A stretch of 64,000 bases of DNA. It comes from Cryptomeria japonica (Eukaryota; Streptophyta; Pinopsida; Cupressales; Cupressaceae). The notes beneath the pieces were generated by a model, which did not search any database, was not told the DNA's origin, and saw only the letters and a list, made by a program, of their open reading frames with translations. Below, one piece after another: positions 12,177 to 23,661 of the stretch (position 1 is its first letter; the number at the start of each line of letters is the position of its first letter). Location of the stretch: NCBI RefSeq assembly GCF_030272615.1, contig NC_081405.1, positions 159,856,317 to 159,920,316 of the forward strand, written 5' to 3'. The position numbers and the translations under genes were made by a program.

Positions 12177-13540
12177 TCTTTATAATTATTTATTTCCCAC
12201 CATTTATAAAACCCTTTGGCACTACAAAGTTAGCTTCATTGAGCACTTCCTGCTAACTGTGCAATCGTGCGAAGATCATGTCCATCGATCTTAAAGAAGA
12301 CATCTGCACATTAACATAATTAGGAGACGAGCATGTTGGACCCACGTCATCGCCATGTTATGTGGCTTTCCACACATCATTCATTTAGTGGTCCAAGTGT
12401 AAGTCATCACTGTTGGTAGGGTTCATGCACCATGTATGTGGGCAGAGTTACAAAGTTAGTTCTAGCGAGCAACTTTGATTAATCATGAAACTACGCAATG
12501 ATTTGGGTCATTGGATAAACAAGAGGTGATAGCACAATACTATGACTTACGGGGTGGACAAACTGGTCCCACCCTTTTTGATGTGTCGTTTGACTTTCAG
12601 CATGCATAATCTTATTGGTCGGCATGGATGTCTTTATTTTTTTTATTTCCCATTATTTATAAAAAACTTTGGCATTATAGAGTTATCTTCATTGAGAACT
12701 GTTGACTAACTACGCAATCTCACAAAGATCCTATCCATTAATCTTACAGAAGATAGACGCACATTAACACACTTAGGAGATGAGCATTTTGGACCCACGT
12801 CCTCACCATGTTACACGGTTTTCCACATGTCATTCATTTAGTGGTCCAAGTGTAAGTCATCACTATTGGTAGGGCCTGTGTGCTATGTGTGTGGGCAAAT
12901 TTGTGGAGTTCTGGTGAGCAACTTTGATTAATCATGCAACTGTGCAATGATTTGGGCCATCGGATTAAACAAGAGGTGACCGCTCAATACTGTGGATTAT
13001 GAGGTGGATAGATTGGGCCCACCCTTTCCCATGTGTCCTTTGACCTCCAGTATGCATAATCTTATTGGTCCATGTGGATTTCTTTATTATTTTTTATTTG
13101 CCACCATTTATAAAAACCTTTAGCATTGTGGATTCATCAAGCACTTTCAGCTAACTGTGCAATCGCATGAAGATCTTGGCCATTGATCTTATAGAAGATA
13201 GCCGCACATTATTACACTTAGGAGACAAGCATGTTGGACCCATGTCCTCACAATTTTATGTGGCTTTCCATATGTCATTCATTTAGTGGTCCATGTGTAT
13301 GTCATCATTGTTGGTAGGGCTCATGTGCCATGTGTGCAAGCGGATTTGCGGAGTTAGTTTTGGCACGCAGCTTTTATTAATCATGCAACTGCACAATGAT
13401 TCAATTCATCTGATTAACAGGAGGTGACCGCTCACATCTCAATATCATGGCTAACGAGGTGAATAAATTGGGCCCACCCTTTCTGATGTGTCCTTTGACT
13501 TCCAACATGCAAAAGCTTATTGATCCACTTAAGAAGAGTC
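12177..13540. repeat. Tandem repeat, about 450 bp x 3
   Basis: Three diverged copies start at 12177, 12631 and 13081 with 'tctttat...tttatttcccac', giving unit lengths of 454 and 450 bp, and the third ends near 13540. Shared landmarks in each unit: 'accatttataaaa', 'gaagat', 'ttaggaga', 'gttggacccacgtc', 'cattcatttagtggtccaagtg', 'ttgattaatcatg', 'gggcccaccctttc' and 'cttattggtc'. The copies differ by roughly a tenth to a fifth of their bases. No open reading frame spans a unit. The function is unknown. Confidence 0.8.
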
Positions 13541-13574
13541 AAACATCAGCAGGGCCCATGTGTCATGTGTGTGG

Positions 13575-13935
13575 GCCCATTGTCTAATTAACTATTCTAA
13601 ATTTTGTATTGTATACTTAAATAACTATAATCAATATTATGATCATTGGTTGATCACGGATCAATGGCATAAGCTATATTTCAGGCCAAAATTCTAAAGG
13701 ACACAAGTTTGTACAAGAAGTTTATAGATTAGAGACACTTGTGAGAACGGTCTAATTAACTATACTAAATTGTATACCTAATTAAATATAAGTCTATACT
13801 TAATAAATTATATTCAATATAATGACCGTTGGATGGTCGCATATCAATGTCACAAGCTCTATTTCAGGCCAAAGTTCTGAACGACACAAGACTATACTAA
13901 AAGTCTTCAGAATAGAGATGTGTGAGAACTGTTAG
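13575..13935. repeat. Tandem duplication, about 180 bp x 2
   Basis: Two diverged copies, about 13575-13750 and 13751-13935. Each starts near 'gtctaattaactat', contains a 'ttggatggtcgcatatcaatg'-like stretch and 'atttcaggccaaa', and ends near 'gagacacttgtgagaac'. It directly follows the 450-bp array and may be part of the same larger repeat. Confidence 0.6.
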
Positions 13936-14211
13936 GAATGAAAGCTTATAAGAAAAGATAGAAAGATAAAGAAACAAATTTCAACCATGGATTTTTCCTT
14001 TGAGGAAGCTCTTGAAATTAAGGGATATTGGACTTTGGAGTAACCAATAAACCAGGGAGATTCAGAATCCGGATTTGGGGATGCAATAGAGTTTTTTCAT
14101 ACCAATCTATTTATTCATCGCTTCAAATTCAAATTTCAATTAATTTCCTGAGAGAAATACAGAACTCCTACATCCCATATTTTCATTTAATTCATTCTTA
14201 AAGTTTATATT

Positions 14212-15959
14212 ATGGAATTAGGGGACCAGGCATTGAAGGTTTATATTTTCAAGCTTGTCTACCACCACTATCATACTAGGCTACCAGCGATAGGGAAAGG
14301 AAAAGAGATACAAAAAATAGACTATGTTGAACTGGTTAAAACCCCAAGTTTCGCTAATGAATACCATTATATTTATAATCTTGTAATCCATGTTAAGCAA
14401 ACCACAGAACTTAGATTTTCATTTGAGAACAAGGCCACACTCCCACGGGCCAAGGCACCCAAAAATGTGTACAATAAAATAATAAGATAAAACATAAATA
14501 AAACTGCAGCGTGGGATGTTGGATTGGGACAGATGATGTTACCTGAGGTTTTACCTTGCGTGGAAATTTTCATGGTTTGCACCCAAAATTATGATGAAAA
14601 TAGAAAAAAAATTGTTAAAAAAAAATCCAAGAGGAAATTTTATCCATTACAAATGAAGAATTCAAAATTTTGTTGGACTTAGGGTTAGGAGTAGAAGATT
14701 TTGGAAACTTAAATGTCCACATTGACCTAGAAAAGATTGCATACGATTATGAAGCAATCAATGAAGAGGGTAAAAATAATTATCTCAAAGCTATCACAAT
14801 GGTTGGTATCCAATTGGATCAAAATCATAAGCCTCCATATGAACAAGATATTTTTGTGTCGTGGGTTCAGGATACTATTGTCATACTAACATTTTGCCTC
14901 AGATTGGAAAACTATAGGGAAGTATTTACAATCCTCCTTGAAATGGTATTTAATAACCATTATGTTAATCAACCTATTTAATATAATTTTATTGAGCATA
15001 TTGTTCAATCCATGTAAAATAAAATTGTAATGATTAAAAAAGGTTCTTCTAAGACATTTAGGTTTACAACCTACATGTTCCATCTTCTTCTAGTGAAATA
15101 TTGTGGAACCTTCAAGACCAACAAGCTTTAGATTTGGGTGTATAAGGTTGATGATGCAACAACAGTGTGTCCAATATATGAATGGACCACTAAGATAAGG
15201 ATACATGATAAGAGAAGGAACTGCAACCATTTTGTAGACTTCTTTTTGGCTCCAATGTATCATGCACTTACAAACACTCTAATGCCTAGATTGCCTAAGT
15301 CTTGTAGAGATTGCATTCAACTAGGACCTAAAATACAATTGGTTGACTAGTTCCTCATGGAAGAATATACTGTGTAAAGGTTTTATCGATGGGGAGTAGA
15401 ACCCTACAAACTTCCAATACATGTGATGGAGAGGGTTTTTGCATTGGAATATGTACAATAGATGGAGAGTATAGATCAGCTCTACTTTGCTGGTTAGCAA
15501 AAGAAGAGCATATTTCCTTCATTACCTTTTTCATGTGGAGGGTTCACATTTTAGAGAAAAGCATTTAGTGTGGTACATGAAAATTTAAAAATTTATAATT
15601 TTGATGTTGACAATTATTTGCAGTATGATCCATGCAACATCATTAAACCAATGGTTGTGATGAATAAGAACTCTGCAAGTAAAATCCAACATGAAAGTAA
15701 ACCCTTGTTAGAAATGTTGAAAAACAAGGATTCTTGGGATGAGGTCAAAAAAGTGATGGAGGAAACTGTTGCTGAGAAAATTACTTCTTTAAAAAAATTG
15801 TCAACAGAAATTATGGCATTGCACCCACAAAGAACAACAGAGCAAGAGATCCAAATCAAGACATCCGACAATTTTTACAAAAGTGCTATTGTTCCAACTA
15901 ATAGAATAAGTATCCCGGTTTCTCTATCAAAATATTGTGTAGAGGCAAACTGGACATGA
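14212..15959 (+). pseudogene. Decayed unknown coding region, 5' part
   Basis: Open pieces at 14212-14490, 14670-14981, 15138-15350 and 15570-15959, separated by stops and small shifts. The region from 15360 also reads as coding with a few stops (EEYTV..RFYRWGVEPYKL). The 15570-15959 piece is Lys/Glu-rich with heptad-like spacing. No domain recognised. It leads into the G-patch-bearing part at 16084 and the coiled-coil part at 16982, so all three are probably one dead gene, most likely a retroelement extra ORF. Confidence 0.4.
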
Positions 15960-16083
15960 AACAAAATCAATATTTTTGGTCTATGAGGAAGAATCTAGGT
16001 GAACCAAAGACTATTACATATTTTAAAGATATCCTAGAGGATTTTGAGTTTAGTAAATTGTGAATATAGAGAATCCCTCTTAA

Positions 16084-16872
16084 GCATATGACGGTAGTGA
16101 TGAATCTGATGATGATAAAGATAATGATAGTGATAATGAGATACCCTCAGGTCACACTACAACAGCTACTGCAGACTCTGCAAAAACATCTATTTTGAGT
16201 GAGACCGTGAAACAAACATGTACTTCAAGGGCAGCGATAATAGCAAAAATGGGTTATCAAGGTGTTGGTATGGGATCCAAAGGACAAGGCCCTTGGACAC
16301 CACTGGAGGTACAACCAAGAAATACTACAGATCATCGAAGCATTGGAGTTGAATCAATAGGGAAAGGTAATACGTACACACCTAAACCTCATTTTGTTAG
16401 AGCTTCAAATCCTGACACTTAGATTCAATCACAACCAAAACATGGTGGTAAACCAAGTGCTACTGCCACTGTTGGGGATGGTATGGGTACTAGTACTAGT
16501 TGTGGTCAACAAGTGTAACAACAAAAAATCACTTAGAAGAGGCCAATAGTAGAAGATACTATATGGAATCCCAATGATCAAGGCATTATGAAGAAGAAAA
16601 AGGTTATGATAGAAATGACGAGTACAACTCCAACTCAATCAAGTTCCAGCGCAAAGGTATTATTTCCAGCTTCACAACAAACTCCTCAAACGAGTGTGAT
16701 AACCATAACTGTAAGTGAGAGTGGGATGGGATTAGGAATGGGTTTTGCATCTTTTTCTAGACCTCAGAATGAAATAGTTAGGGCCACAAGCATAGGTGGA
16801 GGTGCCTACATCACTGCAAGTTCTATTTCACCTTTCATATTTTCAATTGTGTCAGCAACCCCAGATTTTTAA
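16084..16872 (+). pseudogene. Decayed coding region with G-patch-like segment
   Basis: Frame 1 is open from 16084 (acidic Ser/Asp stretch, DGSDESDDDKDNDSDNE) through 16422, with a stop TAG at 16420-16422, and again at 16588-16872. Residues coded from about 16240 read AKMGYQGVGMGSKGQGPWTP, followed by an Arg-Asn segment and a second Gly-rich core (IGVESIGKG). This matches the G-patch pattern (MGY.G.G.G..GQG..P), which in known proteins binds RNA or partners of DEAH helicases and also occurs in some retroelement polyproteins. A second weaker Gly-rich segment (ESGMGLGMGFASFSRP) is coded near 16718-16760. No catalytic domain is visible. Confidence 0.45.
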
Positions 16873-16981
16873 TTACAATAATTTTGTTGATCAATTTAGA
16901 GGGAGAGAAGATAAAAATAAACAAAATAGGAAGATAATGATGAAGGTTGCAAGTATTATAGCTGTAGAGGAATAACCTGCA

Positions 16982-18405
16982 ATGAACAGGGTACTTCCCA
17001 CATATGACCCAAATAAAGAAATGATGGAGTACATGGTTGTTATGCCCCCAATTTCAAATCAAAATAAACAAGAAAATCAGATTGACCCCTCCAAATTTCA
17101 TGTTAGCACCATCCAAATGGATTTTTCAAGAGTAAAAAATGTGGAAAAAATTAATGTGTCAAGAAAGACCAATGAAGTGGTGTACACATCATTGTTAGAG
17201 AGAGAGAGAGAGAGAGAGAGAAAAGATGGAGAGAGAAATACAAAAGTTACAGAGAGATATAGAAAATGATAAAGCAAAGAGGAAAGTTGTAGATAAAAAG
17301 AGTAGTCAATTACATAAAAGGATAAAAAATATGCCTCTACATCTATAAGTATAGAGAACGAAGAAACAAAGGTGGAAATGAATGAATTGAAGAAAAGCTT
17401 AGCTGAAAGAATCAAAAAAATTGAAAATGAAATACCCTCTTCAGTACAATTCTACAAAAAGTTGGAGAATGTCACTACCTCAACAAAAAAATTGCAAAAC
17501 CAATTGGATCATGAGAAGGAAAGAGAAAATCGATGGGAAGAAAAAGAAAAGGAAGAAAGAAAAAACAATGAAAGACTAACACAAGAGCTGCAGAAGGCAT
17601 ACAATGAAATTAAATATTCCAAAGACAAATTAACCAGATCTTGGAAATAAACAATGAGGTATATAAAAAAAACATTTGGGAGCAAATAATGTAGAGGACT
17701 AACCAATTGTGTCAGTTTTTTGAATTGAATGGAAATCTCATAGTACATTATGGGAAGCTCACTGAATACATTACTTAGAATAGAAACATGAATTCAAGAG
17801 AGAAAATTGCAAATCAAATTTTGCAAACAGTCTACAAAGCCAATGACAAATATTTGGCATCCAAGGGAATTCATGACCACATTGATGCCTCAGTAAGGGA
17901 ATCATCTGTCATTCAAAAATGTATGAAATTACGGGAAGCACATAAATGTCTGGATAAGGCTGAAAAAAAAAGATGAAGAAGCTGCATGGAAAGGTACAGA
18001 GATTGACAGATCTTGGTTTACCGAAGATTTTTGATACAACACAACAATACATTGGAAATGTTGCTTTTCATTAATAAGATGAAGGAGAAAATGAAATTTG
18101 ATTTGGACCTGTTTCCTAAGGAAACAAATGAGGCTAACTTTCTGGCCTTCACCAAACCATTAATAACCTTGAATGTAGCTTTGGATGAAACATTGATGTC
18201 AAGTTTCACTTCCAATTATGAATTGCTGACAAAATTGCAAGTTACTTACTATATGTTGGAACAAACTGGACTTCCATCAAATGGAGAGTGGAGCATGCTA
18301 CAGAAGCTGATACAACGATTTCATAATATGTATTCTATAGCTTATATTCCCAAATACTTTCAGGTTTTTTGTTTTACTTTTTTTGTAATTTCAAGCATAT
18401 TGTAA
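16982..18405 (+). pseudogene. Decayed coiled-coil coding region, 3' part
   Basis: Open pieces at 16982-17269, 17372-17650, 17788-17976 and 18013-18405. The 17372-17650 piece is strongly Lys/Glu-rich with long heptad-like runs and a predicted coiled coil (KKLQNQLDHEKERENRWEEK). The last piece (18013-18405) looks globular, with a Trp/Leu-rich end, and is followed by AT-rich DNA. The copia element at 18531 is inserted about 125 bp downstream. Frame changes and stops rule out function. Confidence 0.4.
17196..17222 (+). repeat. (AG)n microsatellite
   Basis: About 13 uninterrupted GA units within the decayed coding region; in the local reading frame it codes alternating Arg-Glu, so it may have expanded inside a coding coiled coil. 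Confidence 0.9.
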
Positions 18406-18525
18406 TTTGTCATGGCCTGAATTAACTTTGTTTTATGATTCTATGAATGTGTAATTACTATCAAAGTACAAAATAGCTTGGGATTGATTCATATTTGGGC
18501 TTTATCGTGCAACTTATATCATGTT

Positions 18526-18530
18526 CCCTT
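18526..18530. repeat. Target-site duplication, left copy (CCCTT)
   Basis: CCCTT directly before the left LTR of the copia element; the right partner at 23657-23661 is CCCTG. Four of five bases match, which fits an old insertion with one later change. Confidence 0.55.
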
Positions 18531-19971
18531 TAATGAATATTGATGAACAGTTAATACTCTAACTGGTACTGAGAGGGGGGGTGAATCAGTACTGACAAAA
18601 AATTGATTTAATATTTTGACACTCTTTGAACACAGATAACCGGTTGTCTATATCATTGTACTTAACCATAGCAATATCGGTTAACAGAAATACTTTAGAC
18701 AGCTAAACCGGTAAAACAAAAGTACTTCAAATAACATCCAACAATTCTCAAATCTAGATAGTTATTTTACCAGTTTGATCATGCATGAGTTGCATTAGTA
18801 ATATCACAACCATTTGCTCTGCATACGTATTCAACTGAACAAAAACTACTCAATCATCACATGAAAAATACACAACCCATGACATAGTTTTTTCACATGG
18901 AAACACAAATGGGAAAAACCACGGTGGGGATGAATACCCACAAGCTTGTTTTTGAACTCTTTTGAAGTTCGCTCTGTTAGGAGCCTAGTCCAATTAAATA
19001 CTTTACAATAAGGTTATGTTAGGAACCGATCCTATTAGGGATCACCCGGTTAAGGGATGGCTATAAACCTTGTTAAAGGTTGAAACTCTATTAAAGGTTA
19101 CCTCACTAGAGGATTTAAAGAACTCAATGAGCTTGAGTCACCTGGTTAGAGGATTTGCAACAAGCCTGTTAAAGCTACCCGGTCAAGGGATTTTATTTCT
19201 GGTGAAATGGTTAGAAGACAATAGATAAAACTCCAATCTAATAATAGCACTACTTTGCTAAGGCAGATCCTTTTTAGTTACTCCCTTCTGCAATCACACT
19301 CTGTAGACTCCATACTCTAGTTTGGAAAGTATCAAGTCTTCAACACACAGACATAAACACAACTTTTGCCAGTGCAAACAATAACAAATATCATCGACCT
19401 TATAGAAAACAATTAGGTTGGTAGCATAAACCCTAAACCCTACACATTTAGGTTTTCAGTTACAAGTGGTCTGATCCTGGCTGTTAAAATGCATTGCATG
19501 GAATAGAACAAACTGAGAAAAATCTCAAGTCATTCTGCATCATCCAATCTTCACCGCACCTGGAAATCAATAACCCATCACATGCTTTTCTCATACCACT
19601 AAGAGAAACACACATTCATGAGGTGGACATTCAATGCATTCGCTCCTCACGCGCAAGATCCTCAAAGAGATTCTTCACATGCACATAGCTGATGTGGCAT
19701 CTCGATCTCATCCTTATCTCTTAACTAACTCATCACAAAATGTCATTGGTTGCGCCACACAAGTCAAATTGCCAAACCAGAAACCCTCGAACTAAATAGA
19801 GACTACAAACCAGTAGTCACACTGTGAACCCCGACACCAGTTCACTCCATCCTGATTGACTATAGTTGCTTCCAATCTTCATACCGGTTCACCTGCTTGA
19901 GCACCATATACCGGTTCACTTATTGACATCAATGACAACATATATTATCACCGCTTCATCATATGCCAACA
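18531..19971 (-). repeat. 3' LTR of the copia element
   Basis: 1441-bp LTR; on the plus strand it starts TAATGAAT (TG changed to TA) and ends ..ATGCCAACA. It contains the CCGGTT-rich and 'aagggatt' blocks and, near 19430, AAACCCTAAACCCTA. It aligns along its full length with 22223-23656. The short ORF at 19494-19688 is present in both copies and is not a gene. Confidence 0.88.
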
Positions 19972-19986
19972 ATCTACCCCTTTGGC
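19972..19986 (-). promoter_or_regulatory. Polypurine tract of the copia element
   Basis: Read on the minus strand, AAAGGGGTAGAT directly abuts the LTR start TGTTGGCA. This is the expected priming site for plus-strand DNA. Confidence 0.7.
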
Positions 19987-20259
19987 ATTGATGGCAATAC
20001 TCAGTGTATCATTGCTCAGTATCTGCACCATGCTCAATAACATATACCGATTCAACTAGAAAGATCACCACCACCACCTGGACTGGTCGGTGTGCACTAC
20101 ATCATAGGATATCTTCTCCCCCTTTGACAGCAATGCCAAAGTGGAGGCACAAGCTTCCAAGCTCCATTATGTTGCTCCCCCTATGGAGTAGCATCCTTCA
20201 ACAGATCAATCCTGTAGGATCTGACATGGTAGTACCTGACTGATATGGAGCACACAACT

Positions 20260-21958
20260 TTAGTTTACTTCATGAAGGAGCAGAACCCCTAATTCACCTC
20301 TCAAATAGGTAAATGTAGTCTTTGGTAAGGGCTTAGTGAATATGTCTGCTAGCTGCTCCTTACTGGAAACATGTTCTAATACAACCTCTTTATTCTAAAC
20401 TTTTTCTCTCAAGAAATAATACTTGAGCTCAATATGCTTGGTCCTAGCATGCAATACCGGATTTTTGGAAATATTGATTGCACTAGTATTATCACAGAAA
20501 ATACTCACCGGTTTAGATACAGTCACTTTGAAGCCATCTAGTACATGCTTCATCTAGATTGCTTGAGTACAGTTCATAAATGCTACCACATACTTCGCTT
20601 CAGCTGTAGACTATGAGATATAGCTCTGCTTCTTACTCGTCCATGAGACTAGTCTTCCACCGAGGAAGAATGCTCCACTGGTTGTGCTCTTTTTAGTCAT
20701 CCACGTTACCTACCCAATCTGCATCGGTAAACACTTTGAGATCAAAGTCACCATTATATGGATACCACAATCCATAATCAATTGGCCCTTTCAAGTACCT
20801 AAGAATCCTCTTTACTGCTACCAAGTGGGATTCTTTTGGACTCTAAAAAAAATGGGCCACTATGTCCATTGCATGAGCAATATTCGGTCTATTGTGCACC
20901 ACATAGTGTAGTTTACCGATCATTGACCGATACTCCTTCTCATCCACCAATGCTGAATCATCCTCCTTAGTCAGTTTGCAGCCGGTCACCATCGATGTTC
21001 CAACCGGTTTGCTCTCCTCCATGCCAAACATCTTCAATACCTCTTTGATATACTTGGACTAGGTAATGAAGATACCCTCCTTCATCTGCTGAATTTGTAG
21101 ACCGATGAAGAACTTTATCTCTCCAATTAGAGACATCTCAAACTCTTTCTTCATTTCATCGGCAAATGCATGACTCATTTCATCATCTCCTCCAAAGATT
21201 ATGTCATCTACAAATACTTCACAGATCAGTATCTGAACACCTTTTGATTTCAGGTAGATGTTGTTTTCCTCACTTGTTCTCTGAAATCCTATCTTCACAA
21301 GATGAGAGTGTAACCATTCATACCATGCCCTTGGTGCTTGTTTCAATCCATACAGGGCCTTGTGTAATCTACACACCATGTTACTATCCTCTAACAAAGG
21401 AAACGCATCTGGTTGCTCAATATACACTTCTTCTTCTAGGATTCCATTCAAGAATGCAAACTTCACATCCATCTAGTATATCTTGAATCCTTTGAATGCT
21501 GCAAATGCAAGTAGCATTCGGACACCTTCCAGTCTAGCCACTGAGGTAAAGGTTTCTCCATAGTCTTCTCCTTCTCCCTGAGCATATCCTTTGCATACAA
21601 GTCTTGCCTTATTTCTTACCACTGTGCCTTCTTCATTCAGCTTATTCCTCAAGACCCAATTGGTACCTATGGCATTCTTGTGTTTTGGTCTGGGCACCAA
21701 GGACCATGTTGCATTCTTCTCTATCTGGTCCAGCTCCTCTTCCATTGCCTTTATCTATTCTTCATCGGTAAGTGCCTCTCTAGTGGTCTTATGCTCAAAT
21801 TCTGAAATCATGCAAGAATTTTCTTTCACCTTTCTCCTTGTGAGTATCCCTGCATCTTTGTCTCCAATGATCTTCTTTGGATCATGATGCAATTTTACAT
21901 ACCTAGGAATGACCCTAGCTGGTTCCACTTGCTTTTCCTCTTCTTCTTCTTCTTCCAC
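20260..21958 (-). pseudogene. Copia reverse transcriptase-RNase H (degraded)
   Basis: Minus-strand series of open pieces: 21958-21755 (acidic linker with EEEEEEEK), 21745-21473 (W.LVPRP, GTNWVLRNK, KARLVCKGYAQ), 21472-21059 (DVKFAFLNG, LYGLKQAPRAWYEW, catalytic FVDDIIFG), 21037-20843 (KPVGTSM, YRSMIGKLHYV) and an RNase H part down to TAA 20260 (STAEAKYV, IFCDNTSAI, RTKHIELKYYFLRE). These are the standard motifs of copia RT and RNase H in the right order. TAG codons separate the pieces, for instance before MDVKF and before STAEAK. Not functional. Confidence 0.88.
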
Positions 21959-22004
21959 TTCATCTTCTTCTTCTCCTACTACAGCTTCTACCGGTATAGA
22001 AACA

Positions 22005-22152
22005 CTGAGGTCAGAGTGCCAGTAGGGATTACATAGGCATTCTCAACATAGCTCCAGTGTTGAGAACCCAAACTCTTGATATAGATCTTCATTATGTCCT
22101 TCCATATTTTGAAGTTGTCCCTATTGAACTTAGGACCTTCCCTCTTCATCAT
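22005..22152 (-). pseudogene. N-terminal fragment of copia gag
   Basis: From ATG at 22152 the minus strand reads about 49 codons starting MMKREGPKFNRDNFKIWKDI, the usual 'F.G.NF..WK' start of copia gag. It ends abruptly at an acidic segment that belongs to the region just before RT. The rest of gag, protease and integrase (normally some 3 kb) is missing, so the junction near 22000 marks a large internal deletion. Confidence 0.65.
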
Positions 22153-22207
22153 TAAAGCAGGATATTTTGCCTCAAGCAGTTAAGCTTATATCACCGAGGA
22201 CCTGGAG

Positions 22208-22220
22208 GGCTCTGATACCA
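22208..22220 (-). promoter_or_regulatory. Primer binding site (initiator-Met tRNA type)
   Basis: On the minus strand TGGTATCAGAGCC follows the LTR end by 2 bp. It is complementary to the 3' end of plant initiator-Met tRNA and fixes the element's orientation. Confidence 0.88.
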
Positions 22221-22222
22221 AT

Positions 22223-23656
22223 TGATGAATAATGATGAACAACTAATACTCTAACCGGTACTGAGAGGGAGGTGAATTAGTACAGACAAAAACTTGCTTT
22301 AATATTATGACACTCTCTGAACACAAATAATCAATTGTCTATATCATTGTACTTAACCATAGCAATACCGGTTAACAAAAATACTTCAAACAGCTAAACT
22401 GGTAAAACAAAAGTACTTCAAATACCATCCAACAATTCTCAAATCTAGATCACTATTTTACCAGTTTGATCGTGCATGAGTTGCATTAGTAATATCACAA
22501 CCATTTGCTTTGAATGTGTATTCAATTGAACAAAAACTACTCAATCATCACATGAAAAATACATAGCCCATGACACACAGATTTTTCACGTGGAAACCCA
22601 AATGGGAAAAACCACGGTGGGGATGAATACCCACAAGCTTATTTTTGAACACTTTTGAAGTCCACTCTATTAGGAGCCTAGTCTGATTAAAGACTTTACA
22701 ATAAGGTTTTGTTAGGAACTGATCTTGTTAGGGATCACCCGGTTAAGGGATGGCTATAAACCCTATTAAAGGTTACCTCACTAGAGGATTTAAAGAACTC
22801 AATGAGATTGAGTCACCTGGTTATAGGATTTGCAACAAGCCTGTTAAAGCTACCCGGTCAAGGGATTTTATTTCTGTTGAAATGGTTAGAAGACAACAGA
22901 TAAAACTCCAATCTGATAATAGCACTACTTTTCTAAGGCAGATCCTTTTTAGTTCCTCTCTTCTATAATCACACTCTACAGACTCCTTACTCTGGTTTGG
23001 CAAGTATCAAGTCTTCAACACATAGACATAAACAAAAATTTTGCCAACGCAAACAATAACAAACATCATCGACCTTATAGACAACAATTAGGTCGGTAGC
23101 ATAAACCCTAAACCCTACACATTTAGGTTTTCAGTTACAAGAGGTTTGATCCTGGCCGTTAAAATGCATTGCTTGGAAAAGAACAATCTGAGAAAGATCT
23201 CAAGTCATTCTGCATCATCCAACCTTCACTGCACCTAGAAATCAGTAGCCCATCACACGCTTTTCTCATACCGCTAAGAGAAACGCACATTCCCGAGGTG
23301 GACATTCAATGCATTTGCTCCTCACGCGCAAGATCCTCAAAGAGATTATTCACATGCACATAGCTGATGTGGCATCTTGATCTCACCCTTATCTCTTGAC
23401 TAACTCATCACATAATGTCATCGGTTGCACCGCACAAGTCATGTCGCCAAATGGGAAACCCTCGAATTGAATAGAGACTACAAACCAGTAGTCAAGCTGT
23501 GAACCCCGACATCGGTTCACTCCATCCCGATTAACTATATCTGCTTCTAGTCTTCATACCGGTTCATACTGGTTCACCTGCTTGAGCACTATATACCGGT
23601 TCACTTATTGACATCAATGACAACATATATTATCACCGCTTCATCATATGCCAACA
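22223..23656 (-). repeat. 5' LTR of the copia element
   Basis: 1434-bp LTR, plus-strand ends TGATGAAT and ATGCCAACA. It matches 18531-19971 closely with scattered substitutions and small indels. Confidence 0.88.
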
Positions 23657-23661
23657 CCCTG
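23657..23661. repeat. Target-site duplication, right copy (CCCTG)
   Basis: Partner of CCCTT at 18526-18530, one mismatch. Confidence 0.55.

Larger units (their letters stand above)
18531..23656 (-). mobile_element. Ty1/copia LTR retrotransposon, internally deleted
   Basis: Two long direct repeats (18531-19971 and 22223-23656) flank 2.25 kb of minus-strand internal sequence. The primer site beside the right LTR, read on the minus strand, is TGGTATCAGAGCC, the usual initiator-Met tRNA site of copia elements; a purine-rich tract lies at the other end. The internal part keeps only a gag start and RT-RNase H, so protease and integrase are gone. Several stops make it non-autonomous. It interrupts the DNA downstream of the 14212-18405 pseudogene. 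Confidence 0.9.

Noticed and set aside
12177-13540. CRISPR-like or centromeric satellite array
   Set aside because: Only three diverged 450-bp units with no spacer pattern; no long array in the window.
19425-19445. Interstitial telomere array
   Set aside because: Only two units, in both LTRs of one element; a promoter-type motif at most.
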